A stretch of 64,000 nt of DNA from Pseudomonadota bacterium (GCA_021808445.1 JAKBBP010000004.1:1-64000), one strand, 5' to 3'. Positions 45,986 to 55,472 are shown, numbered from the stretch's first letter. Numbers and translations are program-made. Notes: generated by a model from the sequence alone, not told the origin.

Positions 45986-46630
45986 TCATGCCGAGCTGCC
46001 CACGGTCGGGGCGCCGAGCTTGCGCAGGCGCAGCGAGAGCCGTCGCGCCAGCGAGCCCACGATGCGTACCGCGGAAGCCGGATCGCGCTCGATGAGGGCA
46101 TCGAGCACGCGCGCCTCCAGCACGGCGATCTCCGAGGGGCGCAGGGTGGTGCAGTAGGAAGCGCGCGGTCCGGCGTCGAGCAGCGACATCTCGCCCAGCA
46201 CGCTGCCGGCCCGCGATTCGGTCAGGCGCACGCGCTCCCCCCAGGGCTGCTGGCGGTCCACCGCGATCACGCCGTGCAGCACGACGAACATGAAACTGCC
46301 ATGTTCGTTCTGCTCGATGATGTCGCGGTCCGCGTCGACGGCCCAGAACTCGAAATGGCGGGCGCACTTGTCCAGCTCCGGGCCCGACAGTCCGGTCATG
46401 AAACGGTCCTGCGCCCACAGTTCGCGCAGGCGCCTGGCCCCTGGCTCGTGCGGCAGGCGCCGCGCGCCCAGCGCTCGTGCGCGTTCTCCCCATCCGAGCA
46501 GTGCGCCGCCTCCGCCCGAGGGGTCGTGGAAACCGGTGGTGAAGAACTGGGATTCGCGAAAGCCTTCGCGCTCGGCCGGGGCGTCGCCGCTGGGGCGTTG
46601 GGGTCGCAGGAAGTCCAGGACTTTTTTCAT
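45986..46630 (-). CDS. Cyclic nucleotide-binding domain protein between pilT and pilU
   Basis: 214 residues. A cNMP-binding fold at about 85-190 (FMVVLHGVIAV, GSVLGEMSLLDAGPRASYCTTL with the phosphate-binding cassette pattern GEMSLL...PRAS). A short basic C-terminal helix follows. There is no DNA-binding HTH, so it is not a CRP-type regulator. Being in one transcription unit with both retraction ATPases, it may couple cAMP or c-di-GMP to twitching motility. The nucleotide specificity is not determined. Start: ATG 46630 (MKKVLDFL). Confidence 0.85.
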   Translation of the reverse strand: MKKVLDFLRPQRPSGDAPAEREGFRESQFFTTGFHDPSGGGGALLGWGERARALGARRLPHEPGARRLRELWAQDRFMTGLSGPELDKCARHFEFWAVDADRDIIEQNEHGSFMFVVLHGVIAVDRQQPWGERVRLTESRAGSVLGEMSLLDAGPRASYCTTLRPSEIAVLEARVLDALIERDPASAVRIVGSLARRLSLRLRKLGAPTVGSSA

Positions 46631-46697
46631 GGCATCCGATGGAGGCGGTGGAAGCATCGGCCGCGGGGTCGCGGTCTGGCGTGCGACTGCCCAGGCC

Positions 46698-47744
46698 TCA
46701 GCCGCCGGGGAAATTCTCCGGTTGCTTGGCCTTGCTGCGCGCCTCGGCCGGCGAGATCAGGCTGCGGCGCACCAGATCGGAAAGATTCTGGTCCAGGGTC
46801 TGCATGCCATGCGCCTGGCTGGTCTGGATCATGGAGTACATCTGCGCGACCTTGTTCTCGCGGATCAGGTTGCGGATCGCCGGCGTGCCGATCATGATCT
46901 CGTGCGCCGCCACGCGGCCGCTGCCGTCCTTGAGTTTGCACAGGGTCTGGGAGACCACCGCGATCAGGGCCTCCGACAGCATCGCCCGAACCATGTCCTT
47001 CTCGGCCGCCGGGAATACGTCGATGATGCGGTCGATGGTCTTCGGTGCCGAGGAGGTGTGCAGGGTGGCGAACACCAGGTGACCCGTCTCGGATGCCGTC
47101 AGCGCCAGCCGGATGGTCTCCAGGTCGCGCATCTCCCCCACCAGGATCGAGTCCGGGTCCTCGCGCAGCGCCGAGCGCAGGGCGTTGGAGAAGCTCAGGG
47201 TGTGCGGCCCGACCTCGCGCTGGTTGATCAGGCACTTCTTGGATTCGTGCACGAATTCGATCGGATCCTCGATGGTGAGGATGTGGCCGTATTCGTTTTC
47301 GTTCAGGTGGTTGACCATCGCCGCCAGCGTGGTCGATTTGCCCGAGCCGGTGGGTCCGGTCACGAGGACCAGGCCGCGTGGCTTGAGCGCCAGATCACCG
47401 AAGATCTTCGGGGCGTTGAGGTCGTCGAGCGAGAGGATCTTGCTCGGGATGGTGCGGAACACGGCGCTGGCGCCGCGTTGCTGGTTGAAGGCATTCACCC
47501 GGAAACGAGCCAGGCCGTTGATCTCGAAGGAAAAGTCGACCTCGAAATATTCCTCGTAGTGTTTGCGCTGGACATCGCTCATGATGTCGTAGACCATCGC
47601 ATGCACCATCTTGTGGTCCAGGGGTTCGACGTTGATGCGGCGTACGTCTCCGTGGACCCGGATCATCGGCGGTAGTCCGGCCGACAGATGAAGATCCGAT
47701 GCGTTGTTCTTCACGCTGAACGCCAACAGCTGCGTGATATCCAC
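46698..47744 (-). CDS. pilT: Type IV pilus retraction ATPase PilT
   Basis: 348 residues, the standard length. GPTGSGKST (Walker A), TIEDPIEFVH, GEMRDLETI and ATLHTSSA, with the conserved C-terminal SRSK-type tail. The start is a GTG at 47744 (VDITQLLAFSVKNNASDLHLSAG matches the PilT N-terminus), preceded by AGGGGG. Frame extensions upstream have no PilT similarity. First gene of the pilT-CNBD-pilU unit, divergent from yggS across 243 bp. Confidence 0.96.
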   Translation of the reverse strand: MDITQLLAFSVKNNASDLHLSAGLPPMIRVHGDVRRINVEPLDHKMVHAMVYDIMSDVQRKHYEEYFEVDFSFEINGLARFRVNAFNQQRGASAVFRTIPSKILSLDDLNAPKIFGDLALKPRGLVLVTGPTGSGKSTTLAAMVNHLNENEYGHILTIEDPIEFVHESKKCLINQREVGPHTLSFSNALRSALREDPDSILVGEMRDLETIRLALTASETGHLVFATLHTSSAPKTIDRIIDVFPAAEKDMVRAMLSEALIAVVSQTLCKLKDGSGRVAAHEIMIGTPAIRNLIRENKVAQMYSMIQTSQAHGMQTLDQNLSDLVRRSLISPAEARSKAKQPENFPGG

Positions 47745-47987
47745 TGCAATCCCCCTGGATTTCCGGTGAGCCCGGACTTCGTTTCGAGCAAATCCGGCCC
47801 GCCCAAATTTTCCTTCGTTCCCACCTGGGCAGACTGGACGCAGCTCGCCCCCGGTGGCTCTATAGTAAAGGCAGCGCCTGGGGCCACGGCCCTTTGGCGC
47901 AAGCATGCCCGAGGCTTGTTGTTTCGTCCATACGTCCGTGCCAGGGGCCGTCGTCGGTTCCCGGGTGCATTTTCCGCAAGACATCCC

Positions 47988-48734
47988 GTGATTCCAGATC
48001 GTGACCCTGCGGCTGGCGGCCCCGCCGATCGCCTGCGGCGGGTGCGCCAGCGCATCGAGCAGGCCGCGCGAGCGGCCGGGCGCGACCCCTCCGAGGTGCG
48101 CCTGCTGGCCGTATCCAAGACCTTCCCGGCCGAGGCGGTGGCGGCGATGGCGGGCTGCGGCCAGAGCGATTTCGGCGAGAACTACGTGCAGGAGGGTGTG
48201 GCCAAGATGGCCGCGCTGCGCGCCGCATGGCCGGCGCTGTGCTGGCATTTCATCGGCCCGCTGCAAAGCAACAAGACCCGCGACGTGGCCGCCGGCTTCG
48301 ACTGGGTGCACAGCATTGATCGGCTGTCGGTGGCGCAGCGCCTGTCGGCCCAGCGCGTCTCGCCAGGCGCGGGCGGCGCGCCGCAGCCGCTGCAGGTCTG
48401 CCTGCAGGTCAATGTCAGCGGTGAGGCGAGCAAGAGCGGGGTGAGCCCCGACGAACTGCCAGGCTTGGCACGCGAGGTCGCGCGCCTGCCGGGGCTGCGT
48501 CTGCGAGGGCTGATGGCCATTCCCGCGCCCGCCGTCGACCTGGCGGAGCAGCGCGTGCCCTTCGCGCGCCTGCGCGAGTTGCGCGACCAACTGGTCGCGC
48601 AGCAGGGCCTGGCGCTGGACACCCTGTCCATGGGCATGAGCGCCGACCTGGAGGCCGCCGTGCTCGAGGGCGCCACCATCGTACGGGTGGGCAGCGCCTT
48701 GTTCGGCGAACGCACCAGGCGGGCAGGGCCCTGA
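47988..48734 (+). CDS. yggS: Pyridoxal phosphate homeostasis protein (YggS/PROSC)
   Basis: 248 residues. PLP-binding TIM-barrel protein: LLAVSKTFP (PLP lysine), FGENYVQEG, WHFIGPLQSNKTR and LSMGMSADLEAAV are signatures. It regulates PLP availability. The GTG at 47988 is the only sensible start in frame, since the family N-terminus begins with a helix DRLRRVRQRIEQA. A TATAGT box (47861-47866) is a candidate promoter. Divergent from pilT, as usual in proteobacteria. No proC follows here. Confidence 0.93.
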   Translation: MIPDRDPAAGGPADRLRRVRQRIEQAARAAGRDPSEVRLLAVSKTFPAEAVAAMAGCGQSDFGENYVQEGVAKMAALRAAWPALCWHFIGPLQSNKTRDVAAGFDWVHSIDRLSVAQRLSAQRVSPGAGGAPQPLQVCLQVNVSGEASKSGVSPDELPGLAREVARLPGLRLRGLMAIPAPAVDLAEQRVPFARLRELRDQLVAQQGLALDTLSMGMSADLEAAVLEGATIVRVGSALFGERTRRAGP

Positions 48735-48760
48735 AGTCCCGGCGCGGCCCGCGCCCCCGC

Positions 48761-49156
48761 TCAGTCCGCCTGGTCCTGAAGCCGGCGCAGGTCGAGGCCC
48801 AGGGCCTGCAATTGCGCAGCCCAGCGTCGCGCCTGCTCCTCGTCCAGCGCTCCCAGCGACTGCACCATGCGGCGCCAGTTGCCGGCCTGCTGGGGCAGCG
48901 CGGCACAGTACAGCAGGTGTTCGCCGCGCTGCACGGCCAGCACGGGGAAATTCTCCGGCTCGAAGTCGCCCAGCGCGTCGGCCTGGGACTCCACGTCCAC
49001 CCACAGCCAGCGCGATGCCGGCAGCAGTTGCTGCGACTGCAGGGCCAGATCGCGGAAGGCCTCGCGCCAGCCGCGGCAGATGCCGCACCACTGCGCGCAC
49101 AGGCAGGCGACGATCCAGTCGCCGGTCTGCGTCCCGGGCGTGCCCGCGGCCATCAT
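48761..49156 (-). CDS. Thioredoxin-like protein
   Basis: 131 residues. CAQWCGICRGW has the thioredoxin position but the motif is C-A-Q-W-C followed by G-I-C, a three-cysteine variant (CxxxC and CxxC overlap). The C-terminal half (FPVLAVQRGEHLLYCAALPQQAG) resembles the thioredoxin beta-sheet. No signal peptide, so cytoplasmic. ATGs at 49156 and 49153 are adjacent. It lies 7 nt after ettA, so probably co-transcribed. Redox role inferred. Confidence 0.75.
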   Translation of the reverse strand: MMAAGTPGTQTGDWIVACLCAQWCGICRGWREAFRDLALQSQQLLPASRWLWVDVESQADALGDFEPENFPVLAVQRGEHLLYCAALPQQAGNWRRMVQSLGALDEEQARRWAAQLQALGLDLRRLQDQAD

Positions 49157-49163
49157 CTCGGCC

Positions 49164-50828
49164 TCAGCGCAAGGGCTTGAATCGCAGGCGCTTCGGGCGA
49201 GCGCCTTCGTCACCCAGGCGGCGCTTCTTGTCCGCCTCGTATTCCTGGTAGTTGCCGGAGAAGAAGGTCCATTGCGAATCGCCTTCGGCCGCCAGGATGT
49301 GGGTGGCGATGCGGTCCAGGAACCAGCGGTCGTGGCTGCTCACCAGTACGCAGCCGGCGAACTCCAGCAAGGCGTCCTCGAGCGCGCGCAGGGTTTCCAC
49401 GTCCAGGTCGTTGGACGGCTCGTCGAGCATGAGCACATTGCCGCCGGACACCAGGGTCTTGGCCAGGTGCAGGCGACCGCGTTCGCCGCCGGAGAGCTGG
49501 CCCACGATCTTCTGCTGGTCCGAGCCCTTGAAGTTGAAGCGGCCGCAGTAGGCGCGCGAAGCGACCTGGAACTTGCCCACGGTGAGAATGTCCTGCCCGT
49601 CGGAAAGGGCTTCCCACACCGTCTTGTCGTCGGGCAGGGAGCCACGACTCTGGTCTTCGTAGACCATGCGTACCGTGGGGCCGACGACGATTTCCCCGGA
49701 GTCCGGCGTGTCCTGGCCTGCGATCATGCGAAACAGGGTGGACTTGCCTGCGCCGTTGGGGCCGATCACCCCGACGATCGCGCCCGGAGGAATCTGCAGG
49801 CTCAGGTTGTCGATGAGCAGGCGCTCGCCATGCGCCTTGCGCACCGAGCGAAGTTCGATGACCTCGTTGCCCAGGCGCTCGGCCACGGGGATGAAAATCT
49901 CATTGGTCTCGTTGCGCTTCTGGTATTCGACCGCGGCGAGTTCCTCGAAACGCGCCATGCGTGCCTTGCTCTTGGCCTGGCGTCCCTTGGGGTTCTGGCG
50001 CACCCATTCCAGTTCCTGCTTCATGGTCTTGAGGTGCGCGGCCTCGGCACGCGCCTCATGTTCCAGGCGCTGCTCCTTCTGCTCCAGCCAGGAGCTGTAG
50101 TTGCCCTTGAAGGGCAGGCCGTGCCCGCGGTCGAGCTCGAGGATCCATTGCGCGGCGTTGTCCAGGAAATAGCGGTCGTGCGTGACCGCCACCACGGTGC
50201 CGGGAAAGCGCTGCAGGAACTGCTCCAGCCACTCGACGCTTTCGGCATCCAGGTGGTTGGTGGGTTCATCGAGCAGCAGCATGTCCGGCTTGGAGAGCAG
50301 CAGGCGGCACAGCGCCACGCGGCGCTTTTCGCCGCCCGACAGCGGTCCGATGCAGGCGTCCCAAGGAGGCAGGCGCAGCGCATCGGCGGCGATCTCCAAT
50401 TGCAGATCGGTGTTCTGGCCTTCGCCGGCGGCGATCACCGCTTCCAGCTGCGCCTGTTCCTCGGCCAGCTTGTCGAAATCCGCGTCCGGCTCGGCGTAGG
50501 CGGCGTACACCTCCTCCAGGCGCTTCTTGGCCGCCAGCACCCCGCCCAGGCCCTGCTCGACGGCCTCGCGCACGCTCAGCTCCGGATCCAGCTGGGGCTC
50601 CTGCGGCAGGTAGCCGATGCGCGTGCCGGCCAGCGGCACCGCTTCGCCCTCGAAGTCCTGGTCCACACCGGCCATGATCTTCAGCAGCGTGGATTTGCCC
50701 GAGCCGTTGAGGCCGAGCACGCCGATCTTGGCCCCGGGGAAAAAGGACAGGGAAATGTCCTTCAGGATGTGGCGCTTCGGCGGGACGACCTTGCCGACGC
50801 GGTTCATCGTGAAAACGTATTGCGCCAT
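49164..50828 (-). CDS. ettA: Energy-dependent translational throttle protein EttA (ABC-F)
   Basis: 554 residues. Two ABC cassettes (GLNGSGKST and GPNGAGKST; LSGGEKRR and LSGGERGR) with the Arg/Glu-rich linker and the arm insertion of EttA. It binds the ribosomal E site and gates elongation by ATP/ADP ratio. Start MAQYVFTMNRVGKVVPPKRHILKDI is typical. The open frame upstream to 51065 is not EttA-like. Followed by the thioredoxin-like gene. Confidence 0.97.
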   Translation of the reverse strand: MAQYVFTMNRVGKVVPPKRHILKDISLSFFPGAKIGVLGLNGSGKSTLLKIMAGVDQDFEGEAVPLAGTRIGYLPQEPQLDPELSVREAVEQGLGGVLAAKKRLEEVYAAYAEPDADFDKLAEEQAQLEAVIAAGEGQNTDLQLEIAADALRLPPWDACIGPLSGGEKRRVALCRLLLSKPDMLLLDEPTNHLDAESVEWLEQFLQRFPGTVVAVTHDRYFLDNAAQWILELDRGHGLPFKGNYSSWLEQKEQRLEHEARAEAAHLKTMKQELEWVRQNPKGRQAKSKARMARFEELAAVEYQKRNETNEIFIPVAERLGNEVIELRSVRKAHGERLLIDNLSLQIPPGAIVGVIGPNGAGKSTLFRMIAGQDTPDSGEIVVGPTVRMVYEDQSRGSLPDDKTVWEALSDGQDILTVGKFQVASRAYCGRFNFKGSDQQKIVGQLSGGERGRLHLAKTLVSGGNVLMLDEPSNDLDVETLRALEDALLEFAGCVLVSSHDRWFLDRIATHILAAEGDSQWTFFSGNYQEYEADKKRRLGDEGARPKRLRFKPLR

Positions 50829-50931
50829 GGATGTGTTCGCGGGAATGCGGGATGGAGTAGAGGTCGGGCCGCGCCGGGCGAGCCGCCATGCGGGCACTGT
50901 AGCGCAAGCGGCTGCGCGGCCTGGGTCGGGT

Positions 50932-51510
50932 TCAGAAGGCGGCCATCGCCTGTGCGACCGGGCCGTCGTCGAGTTGCTCGCGCAGCAGCGCGAACATGCG
51001 CATGTCGTGGTAGGCACCCTTCCAGTAGGCAAACTGGCGCAGCACCGCTTCCTGCTCGAAGCCAAGCGCTGCCAGCACCTTGATCGATGCCTGGTTGTCC
51101 AGGGCCGTCAGTGCGTTGACCCGGTTCAGGCGCATGGTCGCGAATCCGTAGGCCAGCACCGCGCTGGCGGCCTCGCGCATCAGCCCGCGTCCCCAGTACT
51201 GGCTGGCCATGTCGTAGCCGAAGGAGGCCATGTTGGTGGTCTTGTCCCAGAAGAACAGTCCGCAGGTGCCGATCATGCGCAGGCTGTCCGGCTCGAGCAT
51301 GGCGAAACGGTCGTGATGCTTGAGAAAGAAGTCCAGCACCCGCTGCGCCTGCAGCAGGTCGGACAGCGTGTCCAGTTCGTAATAGCGGGTCACCTCGGGC
51401 TGGCTGTAGATGCCCAGCAAGCCGGCGGCATCCGTGGCCTGCAAGGGGCGCAGCAGCATGCGCTGCGTGCGCATGCTGCGCGTGGCGGAATCGAATTCGA
51501 GCATGGGCAC
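50932..51510 (-). CDS. GNAT-family N-acetyltransferase (RimJ/RimL-like)
   Basis: 192 residues. RMLLRPLQATDAAGLLGIYSQPEVTRYYE at the N-terminus and the acetyl-CoA loop QYWGRGLMREA are RimJ/L type. The protein ends in an amphipathic helix. The target (ribosomal protein or small molecule) is unknown. ATG 51510 or 51504 may be the start. It is 103 nt upstream of ettA on the same strand. Confidence 0.85.
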   Translation of the reverse strand: MPMLEFDSATRSMRTQRMLLRPLQATDAAGLLGIYSQPEVTRYYELDTLSDLLQAQRVLDFFLKHHDRFAMLEPDSLRMIGTCGLFFWDKTTNMASFGYDMASQYWGRGLMREAASAVLAYGFATMRLNRVNALTALDNQASIKVLAALGFEQEAVLRQFAYWKGAYHDMRMFALLREQLDDGPVAQAMAAF

Positions 51511-51558
51511 GCATGGAATCGAGGGCGGCGGGGCTCCATGGTAGTGCGCCGACGGCCC

Positions 51559-51588
51559 AAAAAAGGCGGCGGGGACGCGCCCCGCCGC
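51559..51588 (-). terminator. Intrinsic terminator of the protease gene
   Basis: On the minus strand a 9-bp stem GCGGCGGGG/CCCCGCCGC (51580-51588 with 51566-51574), a 5-nt loop, then a run of six T (51559-51564). It terminates the DegQ/MucD-type gene, about 125 nt after its stop codon. The 200-nt gap between the protease and GNAT genes holds nothing else that I can see. Confidence 0.85.
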
Positions 51589-51710
51589 AATCGCTTGCCG
51601 CTCGCTTGAGGCCTGGCCGGTGCCACCCGGTCAGGAGGTCCCGGGCGGCGCTTGCGGCGCCGTCCGGGGGTTCGGTCCCGCCAGGGCGGGCATGCACCGG
51701 GGGGCCTGGA

Positions 51711-53189
51711 TCAACCCAGGTCCACCGGCACGAAGATGCGTGCGTGACCGCGCTGCACCAGCAGCGCCACGGTATTGCCCGCGGACTTGAGGATCGAGCG
51801 CACCTGCGCCACATTGCTCACGGGCTTGCCGTCGATGGCCAGCAGGATGTCGCCGGGCTGCACGCCAGCCTGCTCGGCGGGGCCCGAGACCCCTTGCACC
51901 AGCAATCCGTTGTGCACTTGCGCCTGCGCCTGTTCAGCAGCGTTGAGCGGGCGTACCTGCAGGCCCAGCCCGTGGCCGCTGGCGCTGCTGCCGGCGTCGG
52001 CCACCAGGTTGCCGTCGCTGAAGCTGCCGAGCGTGGCCTCCAGCGTCGACTGATGGTGATTGCTCCACACCCCCAGCTTGACCTTCTGGCCCGGTTGCAT
52101 CATGCCGATCATCATCGGCAGGTCCGTCGAGTCGTTCACCGGCTGACCGTTGACGGACAGGATGATGTCCCCGGCCTTGAGTCCGGCCTTGGACGCCGGG
52201 CTGCCGTCGGAGACCTGCGCCACCAGCGCGCCGCGCGGATCGCGCAGGCCGAAGGAGTTGGCCAGTTGCTGCGTGACCGTCTGCACGGCGATTCCCAGCT
52301 TGCCGTGCTGCACCTGGCCATGCTCGATGATCTGGCGGGCCACGGCCTCGGCCACGTTTATCGGGATGGCGAAGGACAGGCCCTCGAAGGCGCCGGTCTG
52401 CGTGAAGATCTGCGAATTGATGCCGACCACTTCGCCCTGGGTGTTGAACAGCGGGCCGCCCGAATTCCCGGGATTCACCGCGACGTCGGTCTGGATGAAG
52501 GGGACCATGCTGTCGTCGGGCAAGGCGCGGCTCTTGGCGCTGACGATGCCCGCGGTGACGGTGTTGTAGAAACCGTAGGGCGAGCCGATGGCCAGCACCC
52601 AGTCGCCCGGCTCGAGCTTGGACGGGTCGCCCACGCGCACCGTGGGCAGGCCCGTGGCGTCGATCTTCAGCACGGCGATGTCGGTCTTGGCGTCACTTCC
52701 CAGGACCTTGGCCTTGTAGCTGCGCTGGTCGGTCAGCGTGACGGTGACCGACTTGGCGCCCTTGACCACGTGGGCGTTGGTCAGCACGAGGCCATCCGAA
52801 CTGATGATGAAGCCCGAGCCCAGCCCTTCGGTCGGCACTTCCCGCGGGCCCTGGTTCTGGAATTGCTGGAAGAACTGGAAAAAGGGCGAGTTGCGCAGTT
52901 GCGGCGGAACCTGCGACATGTCGGCGCCGCCGGTGGTGGTGGTTTCGCCGCGCACGTTGATGTGCACCACCGTGGGGCCGAAGCGCTTGACGATGGACGA
53001 GAAGTTCGGCCCGCCCACGGGCACCGCCTGCCCGACCGAGGCTGGCGGGTTGTTGAACAGCGGAAGGCTCTGGTGGTTGAGCTTCACCGAGGGCGCGCTG
53101 CCCGCGTAGCTGACCTGCCATAGCGTGAGGCCGCCGAGCGTGACGGCGACCGAAGCCGCGATCGCGGCGAGAAGTCTGGAGTTTTTCAT
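51711..53189 (-). CDS. Periplasmic serine protease of the Do family (DegQ/MucD type)
   Basis: 492 residues. Signal peptide (MKNSRLLAAIAASVAVTLGGLTLWQ, then YAGSA). Catalytic triad: H in TNAHVVKGA, D in KTDIAVLKID, S in NPGNSGGPL. Two PDZ domains follow (LGIAVQ...SPASKAGLKAGDIILSVNG and LLVQGVSGPAEQAGVQPGDILLAIDG). It degrades or refolds damaged envelope proteins. ATG 53189 has GGAG upstream; the longer frame start is unlikely. A clear terminator lies downstream, so it is monocistronic. Confidence 0.92.
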   Translation of the reverse strand: MKNSRLLAAIAASVAVTLGGLTLWQVSYAGSAPSVKLNHQSLPLFNNPPASVGQAVPVGGPNFSSIVKRFGPTVVHINVRGETTTTGGADMSQVPPQLRNSPFFQFFQQFQNQGPREVPTEGLGSGFIISSDGLVLTNAHVVKGAKSVTVTLTDQRSYKAKVLGSDAKTDIAVLKIDATGLPTVRVGDPSKLEPGDWVLAIGSPYGFYNTVTAGIVSAKSRALPDDSMVPFIQTDVAVNPGNSGGPLFNTQGEVVGINSQIFTQTGAFEGLSFAIPINVAEAVARQIIEHGQVQHGKLGIAVQTVTQQLANSFGLRDPRGALVAQVSDGSPASKAGLKAGDIILSVNGQPVNDSTDLPMMIGMMQPGQKVKLGVWSNHHQSTLEATLGSFSDGNLVADAGSSASGHGLGLQVRPLNAAEQAQAQVHNGLLVQGVSGPAEQAGVQPGDILLAIDGKPVSNVAQVRSILKSAGNTVALLVQRGHARIFVPVDLG

Positions 53190-53470
53190 GGTGGCGTAGC
53201 TCCTGATGTGCAATCCAGGTGATTTCATTCCGGCACGATGGCAGTTTGCGCCCCGGCGCTTAGGGCGGGCTTAAGGTCTGCCGCAGCTGCGCGACCCCAC
53301 GGAATCTGCGTGAAGGCTTGAATCCATGCCGTGGCAAGGCTTAGGGTTTGCCCAGCATGGTGCGCGCGGCGGCATGTTCTGCGTGTTTGCGACGCGTTAC
53401 CCTGGGCTTGTCCGTCGCCTGCCCGCCCCTTGGGCGGGCCGAGGCGGTTCCCCTTGCTCACGAGGAGTTC

Positions 53471-54217
53471 ATGATGCCGTTCCGCATGACCGATTTTGCC
53501 GGATCCCCGCGTCGGGGCTTGAGCTGCCTGGTGCTGGCGCTGGGTACCCTGGCCGCGCCGGCCTGGGCCGGGCAGGCGGCGCCCTCGGGCGTGCTGCAGC
53601 TGCAGGCGCAGGCCAGCGCCGAGGTGGTGCCTGACCGCAGCGTGGCGAGTCTGGCCGCCGTCGCCCAAGGCAGCGACCTCGCCGACTTGAACGCGCAGGT
53701 GGCGAAGCGCCTGGACGACGCGCTCCACACCGCCCGGGCCACACCGGGGGTGCAGGCCGCCACCGGGGAGGTTTCCACCCAGCCGAGGTATCGCGACACC
53801 GGCGGCACGGCGCACCAGGATGGCTGGACGGTCAGGGCCGTGCTGAGCTTGCGCGCCGCAGACCCGAAGGTGCTGGGCGCGCTGCTGGGGAGACTGGGCG
53901 CGACCCTGCAGCTGCAGTCGGTGCATGGCGAGATGTCGGCGGCGCAGCGCCAGCGCGAACTCGACATCCTCGGGGCGCGCGCGATCGCTGCGTTCCGGGC
54001 GCGCGCGCAGGCCGCAGCGCGAGCCTTCGGCTACGCCGGCTACACGCTGCGGGAGGCGCAGCTCAGCGAGTTGCAGGGTGCGCAGCCGCAGCCGCGGCCC
54101 GTGGTGTTCCAGCAAGGCATGCTGGCCGCCCGCGCCGAGCAGCCGGGGCTGGCCGTATCGCCCGGGCGCCGCGAGCTCAGCGTCAGCGTCAGCGGCAGCG
54201 TGCAGTTGCTGCACTGA
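53471..54217 (+). CDS. SIMPL domain (DUF541) exported protein
   Basis: 248 residues. Signal peptide (LSCLVLALGTLAAPAWA) then a SIMPL/DUF541 domain: LQAQASAEVVPDRSVASLAAVAQGSD, ending in SVSVSGSVQL. Family members (E. coli YggE) are periplasmic and stress-related, with no known enzyme activity. ATG 53471 has AGGAG (53463-53467). It is divergent from the protease across 281 nt, in which I note the hairpin GCCCGCCC/GGGCGGGC (53421-53439) in the leader and no firm promoter. Confidence 0.87.
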   Translation: MMPFRMTDFAGSPRRGLSCLVLALGTLAAPAWAGQAAPSGVLQLQAQASAEVVPDRSVASLAAVAQGSDLADLNAQVAKRLDDALHTARATPGVQAATGEVSTQPRYRDTGGTAHQDGWTVRAVLSLRAADPKVLGALLGRLGATLQLQSVHGEMSAAQRQRELDILGARAIAAFRARAQAAARAFGYAGYTLREAQLSELQGAQPQPRPVVFQQGMLAARAEQPGLAVSPGRRELSVSVSGSVQLLH

Positions 54218-54239
54218 GGCCGCGGGCGCGGCTGCGGGC

Positions 54240-55472
54240 TCAGGCCGCGCCGGCAGCCGCCGTGCCCTGTGGGCGGGGCCTGGCTTGGTGCAGGTCGGGC
54301 AGCAGCGCCGCCAGCAGTCCGATCAGCGGCAGGAAGGAGCAGACCTTGTAGACGCCGACGATGCCGATCAGGTCGGCCAGCTGTCCCAGGGCCGCGGCTC
54401 CGATGCCTCCGAGCCCGAAGGCCAGCCCGAAGAACAGGCCCGAGACGGCACCCACGCGGCCGGGCATGAGTTCCTGCGCGTAGACCACCATGGCCGGGAA
54501 GGCGGAAGCCAGGACGAAGCCGATGATGGCGGTCAGCACCGCCGAGGTTCCCAGGCCGGCATAGGGCAGCGCCAGGGTGAACGGGGCCACGCCCAGGATG
54601 GAGACCCAGATCACGCGCTTGCGCCCGATGCGGTCGCCAATGGGACCGCCCAGCAAGGTGCCGGCGGCCACCGCGGCGAGGAACACGAACAGGTGCAGCT
54701 GCGCATCGCGCACGCTGACCCCGAAGCGCTTTTGCAGGAAGAAGATCAGGTAGGTGTTGATCGAGGCGAGGTAGAAGAACTTGGAGAACACCAGGGCCAT
54801 CAGGACCGCCATGGTGCGGCGCACGAGCGCCGGCTCCTGCGCCTGCACCGGTCTGGAGGCGGAGCGCTTGCGCACCAGGCTCAGATGGTGGCGCGCCCAG
54901 CGGCCCACCAGAGCCAGCACCACCATGCCCAGCAGCGCGGCAGCCGAGAACCAGGCGATGGAATGCTGTCCGTGGCTGACGATGATCGCCGCGGCCAGCA
55001 GCGGGCCGAGTGCGCTGCCGGCGTTGCCCCCCACCTGGAAAATCGACTGCGCCAGTCCATGCTGGCCGCCCGAGGCCATGCGCGCCACGCGCGAGGATTC
55101 GGGGTGGAAGATCGATGAGCCCATGCCCACGCAGGCGGCGGCCATCAGCACGTGCGCAAAGCTGTCGGCGCGTGACAGCAGCAGCAGGCCGACGAAGGTG
55201 AAGCCCATCCCAACTGAAAGGGAATAGGGCCGCGGCTTGCGGTCGGCGAACAGCCCCACCAGCGGTTGCAGGATCGATGCGGTGATCTGGTAGGTCAGGG
55301 TGATCAGGCCGATCTGCGCGAAGCTCAGCTGCAGATTGCCCTTGAGCAGCGGGTAGATGGCCAGCATCAACGACTGCATCATGTCGTTGAGAAGGTGGGA
55401 AAGGCTGATGGCGCCGAGCACGGAATAGTGCGTGCTTGGCGGGGCGCCGGCCGGGGTGTCGGACTGGGACAT
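54240..55472 (-). CDS. fsr: MFS transporter, fosmidomycin resistance protein family
   Basis: 410 residues, 12 TM helices. Starts MSQSDTPAGAPPSTHYSVLGAISLSHLLNDMMQSLMLAIYPLLKG, the Fsr family N-terminus. FADRKPRPYSLSVGMG and GDRIGRKRVIWVS are MFS loop motifs. Family members export fosmidomycin and similar compounds. Physiological substrate unknown. The open frame upstream is in the PfkB gene region and not protein-like. It is convergent with the SIMPL gene (22 nt between stops). Confidence 0.9.
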   Translation of the reverse strand: MSQSDTPAGAPPSTHYSVLGAISLSHLLNDMMQSLMLAIYPLLKGNLQLSFAQIGLITLTYQITASILQPLVGLFADRKPRPYSLSVGMGFTFVGLLLLSRADSFAHVLMAAACVGMGSSIFHPESSRVARMASGGQHGLAQSIFQVGGNAGSALGPLLAAAIIVSHGQHSIAWFSAAALLGMVVLALVGRWARHHLSLVRKRSASRPVQAQEPALVRRTMAVLMALVFSKFFYLASINTYLIFFLQKRFGVSVRDAQLHLFVFLAAVAAGTLLGGPIGDRIGRKRVIWVSILGVAPFTLALPYAGLGTSAVLTAIIGFVLASAFPAMVVYAQELMPGRVGAVSGLFFGLAFGLGGIGAAALGQLADLIGIVGVYKVCSFLPLIGLLAALLPDLHQARPRPQGTAAAGAA

